From assembly GCF_028657945.1 (NCBI RefSeq), contig NZ_CP059693.1:2790001-2854000 (forward strand): 64,000 nt of DNA, read 5' to 3'. Made by a program: the position numbers and the translations under genes. The stretch is from Thalassomonas haliotis. GTDB lineage: Bacteria; Pseudomonadota; Gammaproteobacteria; Enterobacterales; Alteromonadaceae. Below the pieces are notes generated by a model. The model was not told where the DNA came from. It saw only the letters and a program-made list of their open reading frames with translations, and did no database searches. Shown in pieces: positions 1-10,100 of the stretch; position 1 is the first letter of the stretch; each line of letters begins with the position of its first letter.

Positions 1-536
1 CGGATAAAGTGCTTCCAGCCGCCGCCGAGCATAAGGTCGGCTTTGAACTGGCCGTTAACTTTGTTGTCGACATAACTGTCGGCTATTTCATCATAGTTGC
101 GGCGGCTTTCATTATGGCTCAGGTAAGAGGCCGGGGTGGCGTGGTTGATGCGCGAGGTGACAACAACACCGGTTTTTTTACCTTGTTTTTTCGCCCATAC
201 CAGTACGCTTTCCAGCGGTTTTTTGTCAACGTCGACGCCGATGGCGCCGTTATAGGTTTTTGTGCCCGTGGCCAGGGCGGTGGCGCCGGCGGCCGAGTCG
301 GTAACATAACCGGAAACCCGTGCCGGATAGGTGCTGCTCATGCCGACTAAGTGGCGGTCGAATACGGTTTGTTCAACGGCCCGGGTGTCGGGATCATCAT
401 GAAAATAACGATAGGCGCTGGTGTATGCCGGCCCCATGCCGTCGGCGACTATCATGATGACATTTTCCGGGGCGGTTGTTTTGGCATAAGAGACTGAACT
501 TATACAGAGAAAAAGTGTAGATAATACGCGTTTCAT
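1..536 (-). CDS. Alkaline phosphatase (PhoA superfamily), secreted, 3' part beyond window
   Basis: The frame opens at an ATG at 536 and stays open to the window edge, giving the first 178 residues. Residues 1-18 look like a signal peptide (cut after VSYA). The metal-binding stretch IMIVADGMGPAY (about 27-38) is followed by VTDSAAGATALATG with the phosphorylated serine near residue 81, the hallmark of alkaline phosphatases, which release phosphate from phosphomonoesters in the periplasm or outside the cell. It lies 155 bases downstream of the nuclease-fold lipoprotein gene on the same strand, which fits extracellular nucleotide scavenging. The C-terminal metal ligands are not visible, so the subfamily is uncertain. 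Confidence 0.88.
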   Translation of the reverse strand, partial: MKRVLSTLFLCISSVSYAKTTAPENVIMIVADGMGPAYTSAYRYFHDDPDTRAVEQTVFDRHLVGMSSTYPARVSGYVTDSAAGATALATGTKTYNGAIGVDVDKKPLESVLVWAKKQGKKTGVVVTSRINHATPASYLSHNESRRNYDEIADSYVDNKVNGQFKADLMLGGGWKHFI

Positions 537-691
537 ATACTTTCCTGAGGTTATTAAGCGAATATAAGCCGTTATGGCTGTTTGTTATTGTACTGTGCTT
601 GTTTCATTGTTACTTGTAATAAGCACTTGTAATAAGCACTTATAGATTAGCTACTTGTATATTAACGGGCCCTAAGCGGACCCGGTGTTGT

Positions 692-1966
692 TTATTTGTT
701 GGCAGCCGCTGGCAATTCCAGATCAACCCAAACCAGGCGGTGATCCGACGATGCCTGGCGGTCTTTGATCAAACGGTAGGTTTCATCATCTGCCTTGGGC
801 CAGAATACGCCGGAGTCTTTAATTTTCCAGCCGAAAGAAGAAGGCAGCACATAATCGGCGCGCATTCCCCAGTAGGCGGTATGATGTTTGCCGTGGGGAT
901 TGCCTTGGGTATATTCTGCTGCGCCGGCGCTTTCGGGGTGGGGATCTTGCACTTGTTCGCTGCTGAGCAGGGCTTGGATGCCGGAATTGATGGCGTCGCC
1001 TTCGACACTGGAGGCATTTTGATCTCCCATGATCACAAACGGCTCGTGGCTTTGGTATCCGCCTTTAACGGCGTTATCGTCATAGATATAGCCGCCTTTA
1101 CCCGGGGTGATGTAGTCAAGCCAGAAACGGATTTCGTCATGGTTGCGTTTGCCGTTGCGATCTTCCGGGCCGTCAAAGACCGGCGGGGTCGGGTGGCTTG
1201 CCAATACATGTATGGTTTGGCCGTTGACGCTCACCGGTACGTCCCAATGGGATTTGGAAGATAAGCGCATTTGCTGCCAGGCATCAGTATTGTACCAGGG
1301 CTTGCCGGTTTCTGGGTCTACCGGTTGCAGCGCTCCCGGCATATCCTGCCACTTAAAGTGCTGAAAGGTTCTGATCTGCTCATGCGAGATCGGATGTTTG
1401 GATAATAACGCCATGGCAAAATGGCCGGGGAAAAAGCCAAAGCCGTAGGTATCGGCCGGGGATTCGCCGCTTTGACCATTGTTATTTAAATCAAAAGGGG
1501 CGGCTACGCCGGTATTTACCGGTCCCTGGAAAAAGTAAGGGAAGTTTTGCGGTGCTTGCCCCTGCTGGCTTTTGCCCAGGTAGTTTTGTAAAAATGTTTT
1601 CAGGGCCTGGTGCGAGTCATCGCGGCGGTCGAATTCATTGAGCAGGATAATATCCGGGTTGATACGCTGGATAATTTCGGCAATATTGCGGATTTGCTGA
1701 TGATTAGCGGCCAGGGAATGCGCCAGTTCATCACCTTTTACCTGTGGTGCCTGTCCCTTTACGTGAGGCAGATAATTTAATGCTTCCATGCTGACATTAA
1801 AGGTGGCGATACGCACCTTGGTTTTTTGTTTGCTTATGGCGGTTTCTTGGCTCACGGCTGATTGTTTGCTCACGGCTGTTTTTTCGCTCACGGCTGTTGG
1901 CTTATTGATGCTAGTTCCCTCACAGGCAGTTAACAGCATTAAGGGTAACATTAAATAGCGTTTCAT
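692..1966 (-). CDS. Endonuclease/exonuclease/phosphatase-family lipoprotein
   Basis: The 424-residue protein begins with a lipoprotein signal whose lipobox is LLTAC (Cys15), so it should be membrane anchored. A linker of degenerate TAVSxxx repeats (about 24-46) follows. The rest is a DNase I-like EEP domain: IATFNVS at its start, NEFDRRDD, the ASHPTPPVFDGPEDRNG block, FVIMGDQNAS, and a final SSDHRLVW carrying the expected catalytic Asp-His. Such metal-dependent enzymes cut phosphodiester or phosphate bonds; the substrate is not readable from sequence. It follows the TetR gene by 14 bases and precedes the alkaline phosphatase, so nucleic acid or nucleotide cleavage outside the cytoplasm is the inferred role. 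Confidence 0.82.
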   Translation of the reverse strand: MKRYLMLPLMLLTACEGTSINKPTAVSEKTAVSKQSAVSQETAISKQKTKVRIATFNVSMEALNYLPHVKGQAPQVKGDELAHSLAANHQQIRNIAEIIQRINPDIILLNEFDRRDDSHQALKTFLQNYLGKSQQGQAPQNFPYFFQGPVNTGVAAPFDLNNNGQSGESPADTYGFGFFPGHFAMALLSKHPISHEQIRTFQHFKWQDMPGALQPVDPETGKPWYNTDAWQQMRLSSKSHWDVPVSVNGQTIHVLASHPTPPVFDGPEDRNGKRNHDEIRFWLDYITPGKGGYIYDDNAVKGGYQSHEPFVIMGDQNASSVEGDAINSGIQALLSSEQVQDPHPESAGAAEYTQGNPHGKHHTAYWGMRADYVLPSSFGWKIKDSGVFWPKADDETYRLIKDRQASSDHRLVWVDLELPAAANK

Positions 1967-1980
1967 TTTACTTCCTAAAA

Positions 1981-2616
1981 TTAATCGATTAATCCGCAGC
2001 CGCGCAAGATGATGTCGGTAAGAAATTGTGTGACATGGCTAATATCGTCTTCTTCGTAATCGGCGCGGTTCATGATCTGCAGGATCTGGGTTTCAAAGTC
2101 GGCATAGTGCTGGGTGGAAGACCAGATCAGGAAAATCAGGTTAACCGGGTCAACATTTTTCATTTCACCGTTATCTATCCATTGCTGGAACAATTTGGCT
2201 TTTTCCCTGACCCACTGGCGCTGGTAGGTGCGGGTGAACTCTTTTAAGTGTTGTGCCCCCTGGATGATTTCCATGGCGTATATCTTGGAAGCGCCGGGGT
2301 GCTCAAACGAGACTTTTACTTTGGCGGCGATAAACTTCTCAATCGCCACTTTGGGGCCATGCTCGGGATCGATATCGCCAATGGCCTGGTCCCACATATT
2401 CAGGGTTCTTTCCAGTACCGCGTGGTAAATGTTTTCTTTGTTTTTAAAGTAATACAGGATATTGGCTTTGGGCAGGCCGGAGCGGTCGGCAATCGACTGC
2501 ACCGTGGCGCCGCGGTAACCTTGTAAGATAAACTCTTCCTGGGCGGCGGTGATGATTTTCAGCTCACTTTCAGCCCTGATCCTTCCCTGTTTATTAGGCT
2601 TTTTTGTTTCATTCAT
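1981..2616 (-). CDS. TetR-family regulator, RutR-like
   Basis: The 211-residue protein has an N-terminal helix-turn-helix (about residues 18-65, with GATVQSIADRSGLPKANILYYFKNK-like order split as GATVQSIADRSG then LPKANILYYF). Its C-terminal domain shares RutR landmarks, including the ASKIYAMEIIQGA stretch and the IFLIWSSTQHYADF block. E. coli RutR senses uracil or thymine and binds TTGACCA-n2-TGGTCAA. A near match to that palindrome sits 99 bases upstream (2715-2730) over the -35 box, suggesting autoregulation together with the downstream nuclease-fold and phosphatase genes. I infer that it also acts on the matching sites before the receptors and cdd. The ligand is unknown; a nucleobase is likely. 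Confidence 0.85.
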   Translation of the reverse strand: MNETKKPNKQGRIRAESELKIITAAQEEFILQGYRGATVQSIADRSGLPKANILYYFKNKENIYHAVLERTLNMWDQAIGDIDPEHGPKVAIEKFIAAKVKVSFEHPGASKIYAMEIIQGAQHLKEFTRTYQRQWVREKAKLFQQWIDNGEMKNVDPVNLIFLIWSSTQHYADFETQILQIMNRADYEEDDISHVTQFLTDIILRGCGLID

Positions 2617-2714
2617 CAGGTTGATTACTCATGTTGTAAATTTTTGTTTTTATTATGGCTGCTGTGTTTTACCAGCGAAATGTTTCACTGTCACTATCGG
2701 CTATTCTATTTTTA

Positions 2715-2730
2715 TTGACCATCAGGTCAA
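2715..2730. promoter_or_regulatory. RutR-type operator at the TetR operon promoter
   Basis: TTGACCATCAGGTCAA fits the RutR consensus TTGACCA-n2-TGGTCAA apart from one arm base. Read on the minus strand, its TTGACC can act as a -35 box, 16 bases before TAGAAT (2703-2708) as -10, so a bound repressor would block RNA polymerase on the regulator's own operon. Confidence 0.7.
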
Positions 2731-2989
2731 GGCGGCTTTGTTCTTTTATTGTTATTTATGCATTTATACTCGATAAACTTGCATAATTTACTTGATATGG
2801 TTCAAGTATAACAGGGGAAAAGCTCTAGTTTTAATCGAAATAAATTTCAACCTTAGTAAAACAATGGATTTGTTTACTGCCAGATAAAGGTTTTACATTT
2901 TTTTGATTTAGACTATTCACTTGGTTGGTTAATTCATCTATGCATACTTCTTCTTAAAATGGGTCTTTGTGGCTAAATGTAGATATAAG

Positions 2990-3005
2990 CTGACCATATG
3001 GTCAG
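2990..3005. promoter_or_regulatory. RutR-type operator upstream of first Oar-type receptor
   Basis: CTGACCATATGGTCAG is a perfect 16-base palindrome matching the RutR consensus except for the outermost base pair. It lies 363 bases before the receptor ATG and 260 bases beyond the operator of the divergent regulator operon, so it may control either gene. Confidence 0.6.
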
Positions 3006-3367
3006 GAAAATAATGGCTTTTTTTGGACTGGTTGTTTTTTGCTCTTGTGAAAATTAGAAAAAAATTTAAATGAAGAGGGAACTTTGCTTGAACGGTGAGA
3101 TGTAATTTTAAGTATATGATATAAAGTTGTTTTATGTGTTTCACTCTTGCTTGAAACACTTTTTTAATAATTGTTCAAAGTTAATTTTTTGTATGTTTCT
3201 TAAAAAATGTAATGAAATCGTAAAGAAACTCTGGTCTAATTTCACCGGTAAAAAATTATAAGTTAGAAGTAATATTTTTTGTTGATAGGGACGATTCATT
3301 AAAAAATAGAGCTTTTATAGAAAAGTACCAGACAAAAAATATATAACTACACACTAAGGAAAACTAG

Positions 3368-6300
3368 ATGAAACCATATCGTCTTTCGCGTATTACAGGC
3401 GCGTTAGTTATCGCCCTTGGGCTTTCAACATCTGCTATGGCGGCAGAAACCTCGTCGTCGATGCGTGGTAAAATTGTTGGTCCACAAGGTAATGATGCAG
3501 CAAATGTTAAAATCACTGTATTGCACCAACCATCCGGCACAGTAAGTGAATTCATGACCAATGACAGTGGTGTATTCATTGCCAAAGGTTTAAGAGTTGG
3601 TGGTCCGTACACTGTGTATATCGATTCCGATAAGCACCAGGATACTGCATTAGAACAGATTTTCTTAACCTTGGGTGATACCTACCGTTTAAACACTCAA
3701 CTTGAGCCTCAAGTGGAAGTTGAGCGTATTGCCGTAACCGGTCATCGTTTTACGCAAGACGTAGGTGGTTCTAACAGCGTTTTTGGCGCTGATGCTATTA
3801 CCAATACTCCAAGCTTTAACCGCGACGTTAAAGATATTGCCCGTATGAATCCGTTAGTTACCATTAAAGGTGACGGTGAAATGAGTATTGCCGGTGGTAA
3901 CCCGCGTACTAACAGCTTTACCGTAGACGGTATCGGCCAGAGCGATGACTTTGGTGTTGAATTTAGCGGTTATCCAACCGAGCAACCACCGGTTTCATTA
4001 GATGCCCTTGAGCAGATCTCTGTTGATTCTTCTCCGTTTACCGCGAAAAAAGGTAACTTTGGTGGCGGTACCATCAATGCGGTAACCAAGTCTGGTACCA
4101 ATGAATTTAAATTCTCTGGTTTTTTTGAAACCTCGACTCCGAGCATGGCAGGTGATGCCGAGCAAATCGACCAGGTTTTCGAAGTTGTAGAGTATGATGA
4201 TGGTTCAACGAGAACCTTCCCTGTACTTGATGAAAACGGCCACAGAACGTTTGAAAAAAGAAAAATTGAGCCTACTGAAACCGAAAAAAGGTTTGGTTTT
4301 AACGTTGGCGGTCCGGTACTGGAAGATAAGTTATTCTTCTTCGTAAACTATAACAACTGGTCTAAGACCACAGAAATGGATTACGGCTTTAAGGACAGCG
4401 GTGCAACCCACGAATATGAAGTTACCCAAGCCCAATATGACAACTTCACTCGGATTTTAAACGACACTTATGGTCTTCAAGACTCATTAGGTGGCGATCC
4501 GGAAAATACCAGTGAAAGTTTATTGACTAAACTGAGCTGGAACATCAATGATGCTCACCGTGTTGATTTTACTCACCAATGGCAAAATGATGAGTCTGAA
4601 CGTGGCGCGGGTACTGGCGGTAGCACAGTTTCTTTAAACTCTAACCGTTATGACTATATTACCAAGCTCAATAACTTTGCTGCTAAGTTTTATTCTGACT
4701 GGACCGACAATTTTACCACTGAAGTCGGTATCAGCTATAAAGATGTTACTTCAAACAGTAAAACGCGTTCTGATTTCGGTGAAATTTCTGTAGATGCCGA
4801 TAGCGAATCACGTGGTCCTGGCTTTGTCTTTGGTACCGATGTAAAAAGACATGCCAATGCTTCTGAGACACAAACTTTTGTCTTGTCTGTTGATGCTACT
4901 TACCTGTTGGGCGAGCATGAAATTGATTTTGGTGCTCAATATGAACGCTTACGTTTATATAACCTGTTTGCAGAAAACTCTTTAGGTAGCTGGAATTTCG
5001 ATACCATCGATATGTTCGAAGAGCGTAGAATCGGCAGTTATGATTTCTCTTACGCCAATGCCTATACCAATAATTCAGGCGACACCGCTTATGATGCATC
5101 AAGAAAGCAATTTTCACTTTATGTAGAAGATACTTTCTATTTAACTGATGATATTGAAGTGAGTGCCGGTGTACGTTATGAGCGTTTAGCGTCTTCTGAC
5201 AAGCCGACCCTGAATGAAAACTTCAAGGAAACTTACGGTTACGATAACACCGAAAACCTTGATGGTTTAGATATTATCCTGCCTCGCTTAAACCTGACCT
5301 GGTATGCCACCGATGATTTAACGGTACGTGCCGGTGTTGGCCGTTTCCAGGGTGGGGTACCAAATGTTTGGTATAACAACCCGTTCCAGAATGACGGTAT
5401 TACTTTAGTTGCCGCGCAAAATAGCGTGATTAATGATTATTATGCTAACAATACCGTTGATTTCCAGAAAATTCCTGATGAAATTAAAAACTCATTGGTT
5501 GCAGGCGAAGGTAGCGTAACTTATACCGATCCTAACTTTAAGTTGCCATCTAGCTGGCGTGCATCTGTTGGCTTTGACTACACCTTCGATATGCCTTACT
5601 TAGGTGAAGGCTTCAAGTGGACCAACGAATTGATGTACCACAAAAAAGTAGATGAAGCCACTTGGTTGAACACTTCTTTGGTAAAATCTGATGTAGCTGC
5701 CGATGGCGAGCGTATTATCTATGAAAGCAGATATGATAACGATAACTACGATATCATGATGACCAATGCTAAAGAAGATGGCCGTTCCGTTATCTTTAGT
5801 ACCTCTCTTGCAAAAGCCTGGGATAATGGCGTTAACCTGACCATGAGTTATGCCCATCAGGATATTGAAGAAAACCATGTTGGTTCAGCTTCGGTTGCCA
5901 GAAGTAACTACAAGCACAATATCATTAAAAACCGTAACCAGGATATGGCTGCTCGCGGTAGTTATGAAATTGAGCATAGCTTCAAAATTAACTTAGGCTA
6001 TAGCACTGAATTCTTCGAAGGCTATGCTACACGTTTTGATATGTTTTTCGAACGTCGCTCAGGTCGTCCGTATAGCTGGGTAATGGGTATGTTCAGGGAC
6101 GGTGATTTAGGTGACGGTTCTGATTTCTACACGCAATCAGCTTACTTGCCTTATATCCCAACAGGTGCCGATGATCCTAATGTAGACTGGGATGAGTCTG
6201 GTTTAAGCTGGGATGAGTTGGAAGTATTACTTGATCAAGCGGGCATCTCTGCTCGTGGTGAAATCTTAGACCGTAATACCGGCACTCAGCCTTGGGTTAC

Positions 6301-6586
6301 CACTTTAGATATCAGTATCAAGCAGGAAATTCCAGGGTTTGCTGAAGGTCACAAAGGTCAAATTTACTTTATGATCGACAACTTTGCCAACCTGCTTAAC
6401 GACGATTGGGGAATCGATAAAAACATGCGCTACCCTAACCAGGCCATTTATGATTTTGGTGGCTTAGAAGACGGTAAGTATGTGATTGATGCGCGTTATC
6501 AAGGCGCCGATACCCGTAATTACAGTGAAGTTGATGAAAATACTTCCATCTGGCAAGCTAAGGTTGGTATCACCTACAAATTCTAA
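3368..6586 (+). CDS. Oar-type TonB-dependent receptor 1
   Basis: The 1072-residue outer-membrane protein has a signal peptide (1-25), an N-terminal carboxypeptidase-regulatory-like beta domain (about 28-110, including GPQGN and GLRVGGPY), a plug domain (about 130-245, with FTVDGI and INAVTKSGTNEF) and a long beta-barrel ending in phenylalanine (ITYKF), as expected for BAM-assembled proteins. Such Oar/CarboxypepD_reg receptors import large or unusual substrates using TonB energy. It sits between a nuclease/phosphatase operon and nucleoside genes and has a RutR-type operator upstream, so nucleosides or oligonucleotides are the inferred cargo; peptides remain possible. The start follows AAGGAAAA. 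A strong terminator follows at 6631. Confidence 0.9.
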   Translation: MKPYRLSRITGALVIALGLSTSAMAAETSSSMRGKIVGPQGNDAANVKITVLHQPSGTVSEFMTNDSGVFIAKGLRVGGPYTVYIDSDKHQDTALEQIFLTLGDTYRLNTQLEPQVEVERIAVTGHRFTQDVGGSNSVFGADAITNTPSFNRDVKDIARMNPLVTIKGDGEMSIAGGNPRTNSFTVDGIGQSDDFGVEFSGYPTEQPPVSLDALEQISVDSSPFTAKKGNFGGGTINAVTKSGTNEFKFSGFFETSTPSMAGDAEQIDQVFEVVEYDDGSTRTFPVLDENGHRTFEKRKIEPTETEKRFGFNVGGPVLEDKLFFFVNYNNWSKTTEMDYGFKDSGATHEYEVTQAQYDNFTRILNDTYGLQDSLGGDPENTSESLLTKLSWNINDAHRVDFTHQWQNDESERGAGTGGSTVSLNSNRYDYITKLNNFAAKFYSDWTDNFTTEVGISYKDVTSNSKTRSDFGEISVDADSESRGPGFVFGTDVKRHANASETQTFVLSVDATYLLGEHEIDFGAQYERLRLYNLFAENSLGSWNFDTIDMFEERRIGSYDFSYANAYTNNSGDTAYDASRKQFSLYVEDTFYLTDDIEVSAGVRYERLASSDKPTLNENFKETYGYDNTENLDGLDIILPRLNLTWYATDDLTVRAGVGRFQGGVPNVWYNNPFQNDGITLVAAQNSVINDYYANNTVDFQKIPDEIKNSLVAGEGSVTYTDPNFKLPSSWRASVGFDYTFDMPYLGEGFKWTNELMYHKKVDEATWLNTSLVKSDVAADGERIIYESRYDNDNYDIMMTNAKEDGRSVIFSTSLAKAWDNGVNLTMSYAHQDIEENHVGSASVARSNYKHNIIKNRNQDMAARGSYEIEHSFKINLGYSTEFFEGYATRFDMFFERRSGRPYSWVMGMFRDGDLGDGSDFYTQSAYLPYIPTGADDPNVDWDESGLSWDELEVLLDQAGISARGEILDRNTGTQPWVTTLDISIKQEIPGFAEGHKGQIYFMIDNFANLLNDDWGIDKNMRYPNQAIYDFGGLEDGKYVIDARYQGADTRNYSEVDENTSIWQAKVGITYKF

Positions 6587-6630
6587 TGAAAAAATTCTTT
6601 AACTTTAAAGAATGTAATCATTAAGTTAAA

Positions 6631-6666
6631 AAAACCTGTCGGTATTGTACCGACAGGTTTTTTTTT
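6631..6666 (+). terminator. Intrinsic terminator after receptor 1
   Basis: A perfect 14-base-pair stem (6631-6644 with 6648-6661) with a TTG loop is followed by a run of T, a textbook rho-independent terminator 45 bases after the stop codon. Confidence 0.92.
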
Positions 6667-6752
6667 GCCTGCCGTTTAGGTTATTTCTCCCTAGAACAAT
6701 AAATTAACTGCAATATCACTTGTTTGCGAATATTTCTTTGCGATAAAATAAG

Positions 6753-6768
6753 TTGAACACGTGGTCAG
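6753..6768. promoter_or_regulatory. Degenerate RutR-type operator upstream of receptor 2
   Basis: TTGAACACGTGGTCAG differs from the RutR consensus at two fixed positions. It lies 14 bases from a second, different palindrome, so receptor 2 may be under two regulators. Weak match; support comes mainly from its position. Confidence 0.4.
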
Positions 6769-6782
6769 TTTTTAGACGATTG

Positions 6783-6798
6783 TTGACACTTGTGTCAA
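6783..6798. promoter_or_regulatory. TTGACAC-type operator at receptor 2 promoter
   Basis: TTGACACTTGTGTCAA has 7-base perfect inverted arms. Its TTGACA can be a -35 box, with GATAAC 17 bases downstream as -10. The same arm sequence recurs upstream of udk (16584) and between deoB and xdhA (27070), so it is probably the site of a nucleoside-related repressor not identified here. Confidence 0.6.
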
Positions 6799-7105
6799 CA
6801 AATGTGATAACTGGCTATGACGCCAATGCTTTTGTTATTGATATGATAAAAGTGCAGGCCGTTGTTATTAAGGTGTGTCATTAAACAGTAAACTATCTAT
6901 GGTCTATTATTGAGGATTAGACCGTTATCAGGTTGATTGGATTATATACCGGGTAAATATCATTGCCGGGTACGAATACAAGAGATTAATAATACGCTGG
7001 AAAAGCAGGAAAAATGATGGCTGTCAGGGAAAGCAGTTATCAAGAAAACAAAACATAATAGAATAAAATTGCTCAATATAACAAAATAACACTAAGGAAA
7101 ACTAG

Positions 7106-10100
7106 ATGAAAACACATCGTCTCTCTCGTGTTGCCGCCGCGCTTGTACTGGGAATGGGCTTAACCGCCACTGCCCAGGCAAATACGACTTCTTCAGCGAT
7201 CAAAGGTCATATTACCGGGCCACAGGGCAATGCCGCTGCCGGTACTGTGGTTTCAATCACTCACGTGCCATCGGGAACTACCAGACAAGTAACCGTTAAC
7301 GAGGCCGGTATTTTCTCTGCCAAAGGTTTACGTGTTGGCGGACCTTACAGAGTCGTAATTGACTCGGATGCTTATGAAGATCAAGAAGTTAAGGATGTTT
7401 TCCTGCAACTGGGTAAAACCTATGAGTTAGATCGCAGCCTGGAAGTGGAACAAAACATGGAAGTGATCGCGGTAACTGGCCGTATCCTGGATAAAAATGC
7501 CGGCAGCACCAGCCCGGCAAGTAACTTTAATCTCGATGATTTGGTTAATGCGCCCACGGTAAATCGCGATATTAAAGACGTGATCCGAGTTGACCCGCGT
7601 ATTTATATTGACCAAACCAATAACGATGCCATCAACTGTGCCGGCGGTAACCCTAAGTTTAACAGCTTGACGGTTGATGGTACCCGGATGAATGATAACT
7701 TCGGTTTAAACAGTAATGGTTACCCGACGGTTCGTATTCCTTTCTCCTATGATTCAATCGATCAGGTTACGGTTGAACTGGCCCCGTTTGATGTCCAGTA
7801 TGGTGGTTTTACCTCCTGTAACATTAATGCGGTAACGAAATCCGGTACCAATGAAGTTCATGGCGGCTTCTTTTACGATTTTACCAGCGACTCTTTAAAA
7901 GGTGACAGCCTTGAAGGTGATAAGCAAGACGTGGGTGATTACACCGAGAAACGTTATGGCTTCAACCTTGGCCTGCCGTTAATTGAAGACAAGTTATTCT
8001 TTTTTGGTAGTTATGAGAAATTAGACGGTTCACAAATTCTTGATTATATCCCGTTTAATGACAGCCCGCAGCGCATAAGCCAGGAAGAGATCGATCGCAT
8101 CGTACAAATTTCCAAAGATGTTTATGATTACGATCCCGGCTCCATGGAGCCAAGCTTACCGGTTGAAGATGAAAAAATCTTACTGAAACTTGACTGGAAC
8201 ATCAACGATGATCACAGGGCCGTGTTTGTTTATAACTATAACGATGGTTATGAGTGGGGTCAGTCAGATGCCGATCCGGTAGAAATTGCTTTATCTAACC
8301 ATGTTTATGAACGTGGCGCTGAACTGACTTCTTATGTCAGCTCTATCTATTCAAACTGGAGCGATAATTTTTCAACTGAATTTAGAATCGGTTACTTAGA
8401 GATGGACAACCGTCAGATCTCCCGGGATGCCGACAGTGGTTTCAGTGAATTTCGAGTACAGGCGGATGATATCCGTGTTTATATCGGTCCAGATGACTCC
8501 CGTCAGTCAAACAAGTTAAAATACGATACCACCTCATTGAAACTTGCCGGTACCTATTACCTTGACGATCATGAGCTGTATTTTGGTTATGAGCGTGAAG
8601 AATTAGATGTTTTTAACTTGTTTATCCAGCATAGCCAGACAGAAACCCGCTTCAGCTCAGTTGATGATTTTGAAAATGGTTTAGCCTCGCAAATTGAATA
8701 CGGTAATGCCCAATCTCACAACCCTGACGATGCTGCCGGTGAATTCGAATATGCCCTGAACACCCTTTATTTCCAGGATAAGTTTGAACTGTACGATTAT
8801 GATATGACCATTATGGTTGGCGTACGTTATGACTGGTATAAGAGCAGCGATAAGCCAACAGAAAACCCTAACTTTGTTGAAAGATATGGTTATTCCAATT
8901 CACAAAACCTTGACGGCGTTGATTTAATTCAGCCAAGGTTCGGTTTTAACTGGATGGCAAGTGATCAGTTAGAAGTACGTGGCGGCTTTGGTTTATACTC
9001 GGGCGGTAACCCGAACGTATGGATTTCCAACAGTTACTCGAACGATGGCGTACGCAATATTCAAGCCCGTTTGCGTAACGATCGCGATGACACCGGCAGC
9101 AGACCGCCGATTCAAATTACCGGACCTGATGGTATTGCCTATGACGGCAGCGGCCGTGCTGGTTACGATATTCCGGTTGAACTGATTGATGCCGTAACTA
9201 ATGGCTCAGCAGACAGCTCAGTGAATGTTACCGACCCTGACTTTGAAATTCCTTCTGAGTGGAAATACGCCTTAGGCGCCACCTACACCACAGAAGATGA
9301 GTATGTGATCATGGCGGACTTGCTTTATACCGACAAGCAAGACTCGGCTATCATTAAAAACATAGGTAAAGAGTATAAAGAGGAGCTGGCGCCTGACGGA
9401 CGCCCTATTACTACTGGCCGCGATGACTACCTGTTAACGAATGTCAGTGACGGCGGCGATACCACCGTTTTATCACTTTCTGTCAGCAAAACTTATGATA
9501 ACGGCTTTAGCTTTACCGCTTCTTATGCCTACACCGAATCAAACGACGTGCATCCTATGACCAGCTCCGTTGCTTTCACTAATTATCATGATGTTGCGAC
9601 TGCCAGCCCAAATAGCTTGCAAGAAGCTACCTCTAACTATGAGATCCCGCACAGGTTCACCGTTAACTTAAATTATGTGCATGAGTTCTTTGCCGGTTAT
9701 GAAACCACCTTTAGCCTGTTTGGTCAGGCAAACGAAGGGCGTCCATATACCTGGTCGTTTGCAGGCTCTAACAATGGCGGTGGTTTTGACTTTGACTACA
9801 ATGACTTAGATCGCCAGTTATTGTATGTGCCATTAGAAAATGATCCGCTGGTAAATTACGGCGCTGATTTTGATCTGGCAGCATTTAATGACTTTATTGA
9901 ATCAGAAGGTCTCAAACGTGGTGAAATCATGGACCGTAACGAATTAAGCAGTGACTGGTGGGTGAAGTTTGACGTTCGCGTTGAGCAGGAATTTGCCGGT
10001 TTTATGGAAGGTCATAAAGGCAGTGCTTTCTTCGTTATCGAAAATGTCGGTAACCTGATAAATGATGACTGGGGCGTGCTTAAGCAAGGCTCTTACCTGC

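Larger units (their letters stand above)
2617..3367. other. Divergent intergenic region, AT-rich
   Basis: This 751-base stretch separates the TetR operon from the first receptor gene. It carries two RutR-type palindromes (2715-2730 and 2990-3005). The receptor start is preceded by a Shine-Dalgarno AAGGAAAA within a leader shared with the second receptor. No convincing small gene was seen; open frames here lack ribosome binding sites and have AT-biased composition. Confidence 0.6.
6587..7105 (+). other. Intergenic region with terminator and two operators
   Basis: This stretch holds the terminator of receptor 1 (6631-6666), a degenerate RutR-type site (6753-6768), a TTGACAC-type palindrome (6783-6798) that forms the -35 part of a likely promoter for receptor 2 (GATAAC at 6806-6811 as -10), and an untranslated leader of roughly 290 bases. 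No small gene was recognised. Confidence 0.6.

Noticed and set aside
740-1264. Long plus-strand frame opposite the nuclease-fold lipoprotein
   Set aside because: It is the complement of a conserved enzyme gene, has no ribosome site and matches no family.
2938-3159. Minus-strand 73-codon frame in the AT-rich intergenic region
   Set aside because: Composition follows AT-rich DNA, there is no ribosome site, and it runs across an operator.
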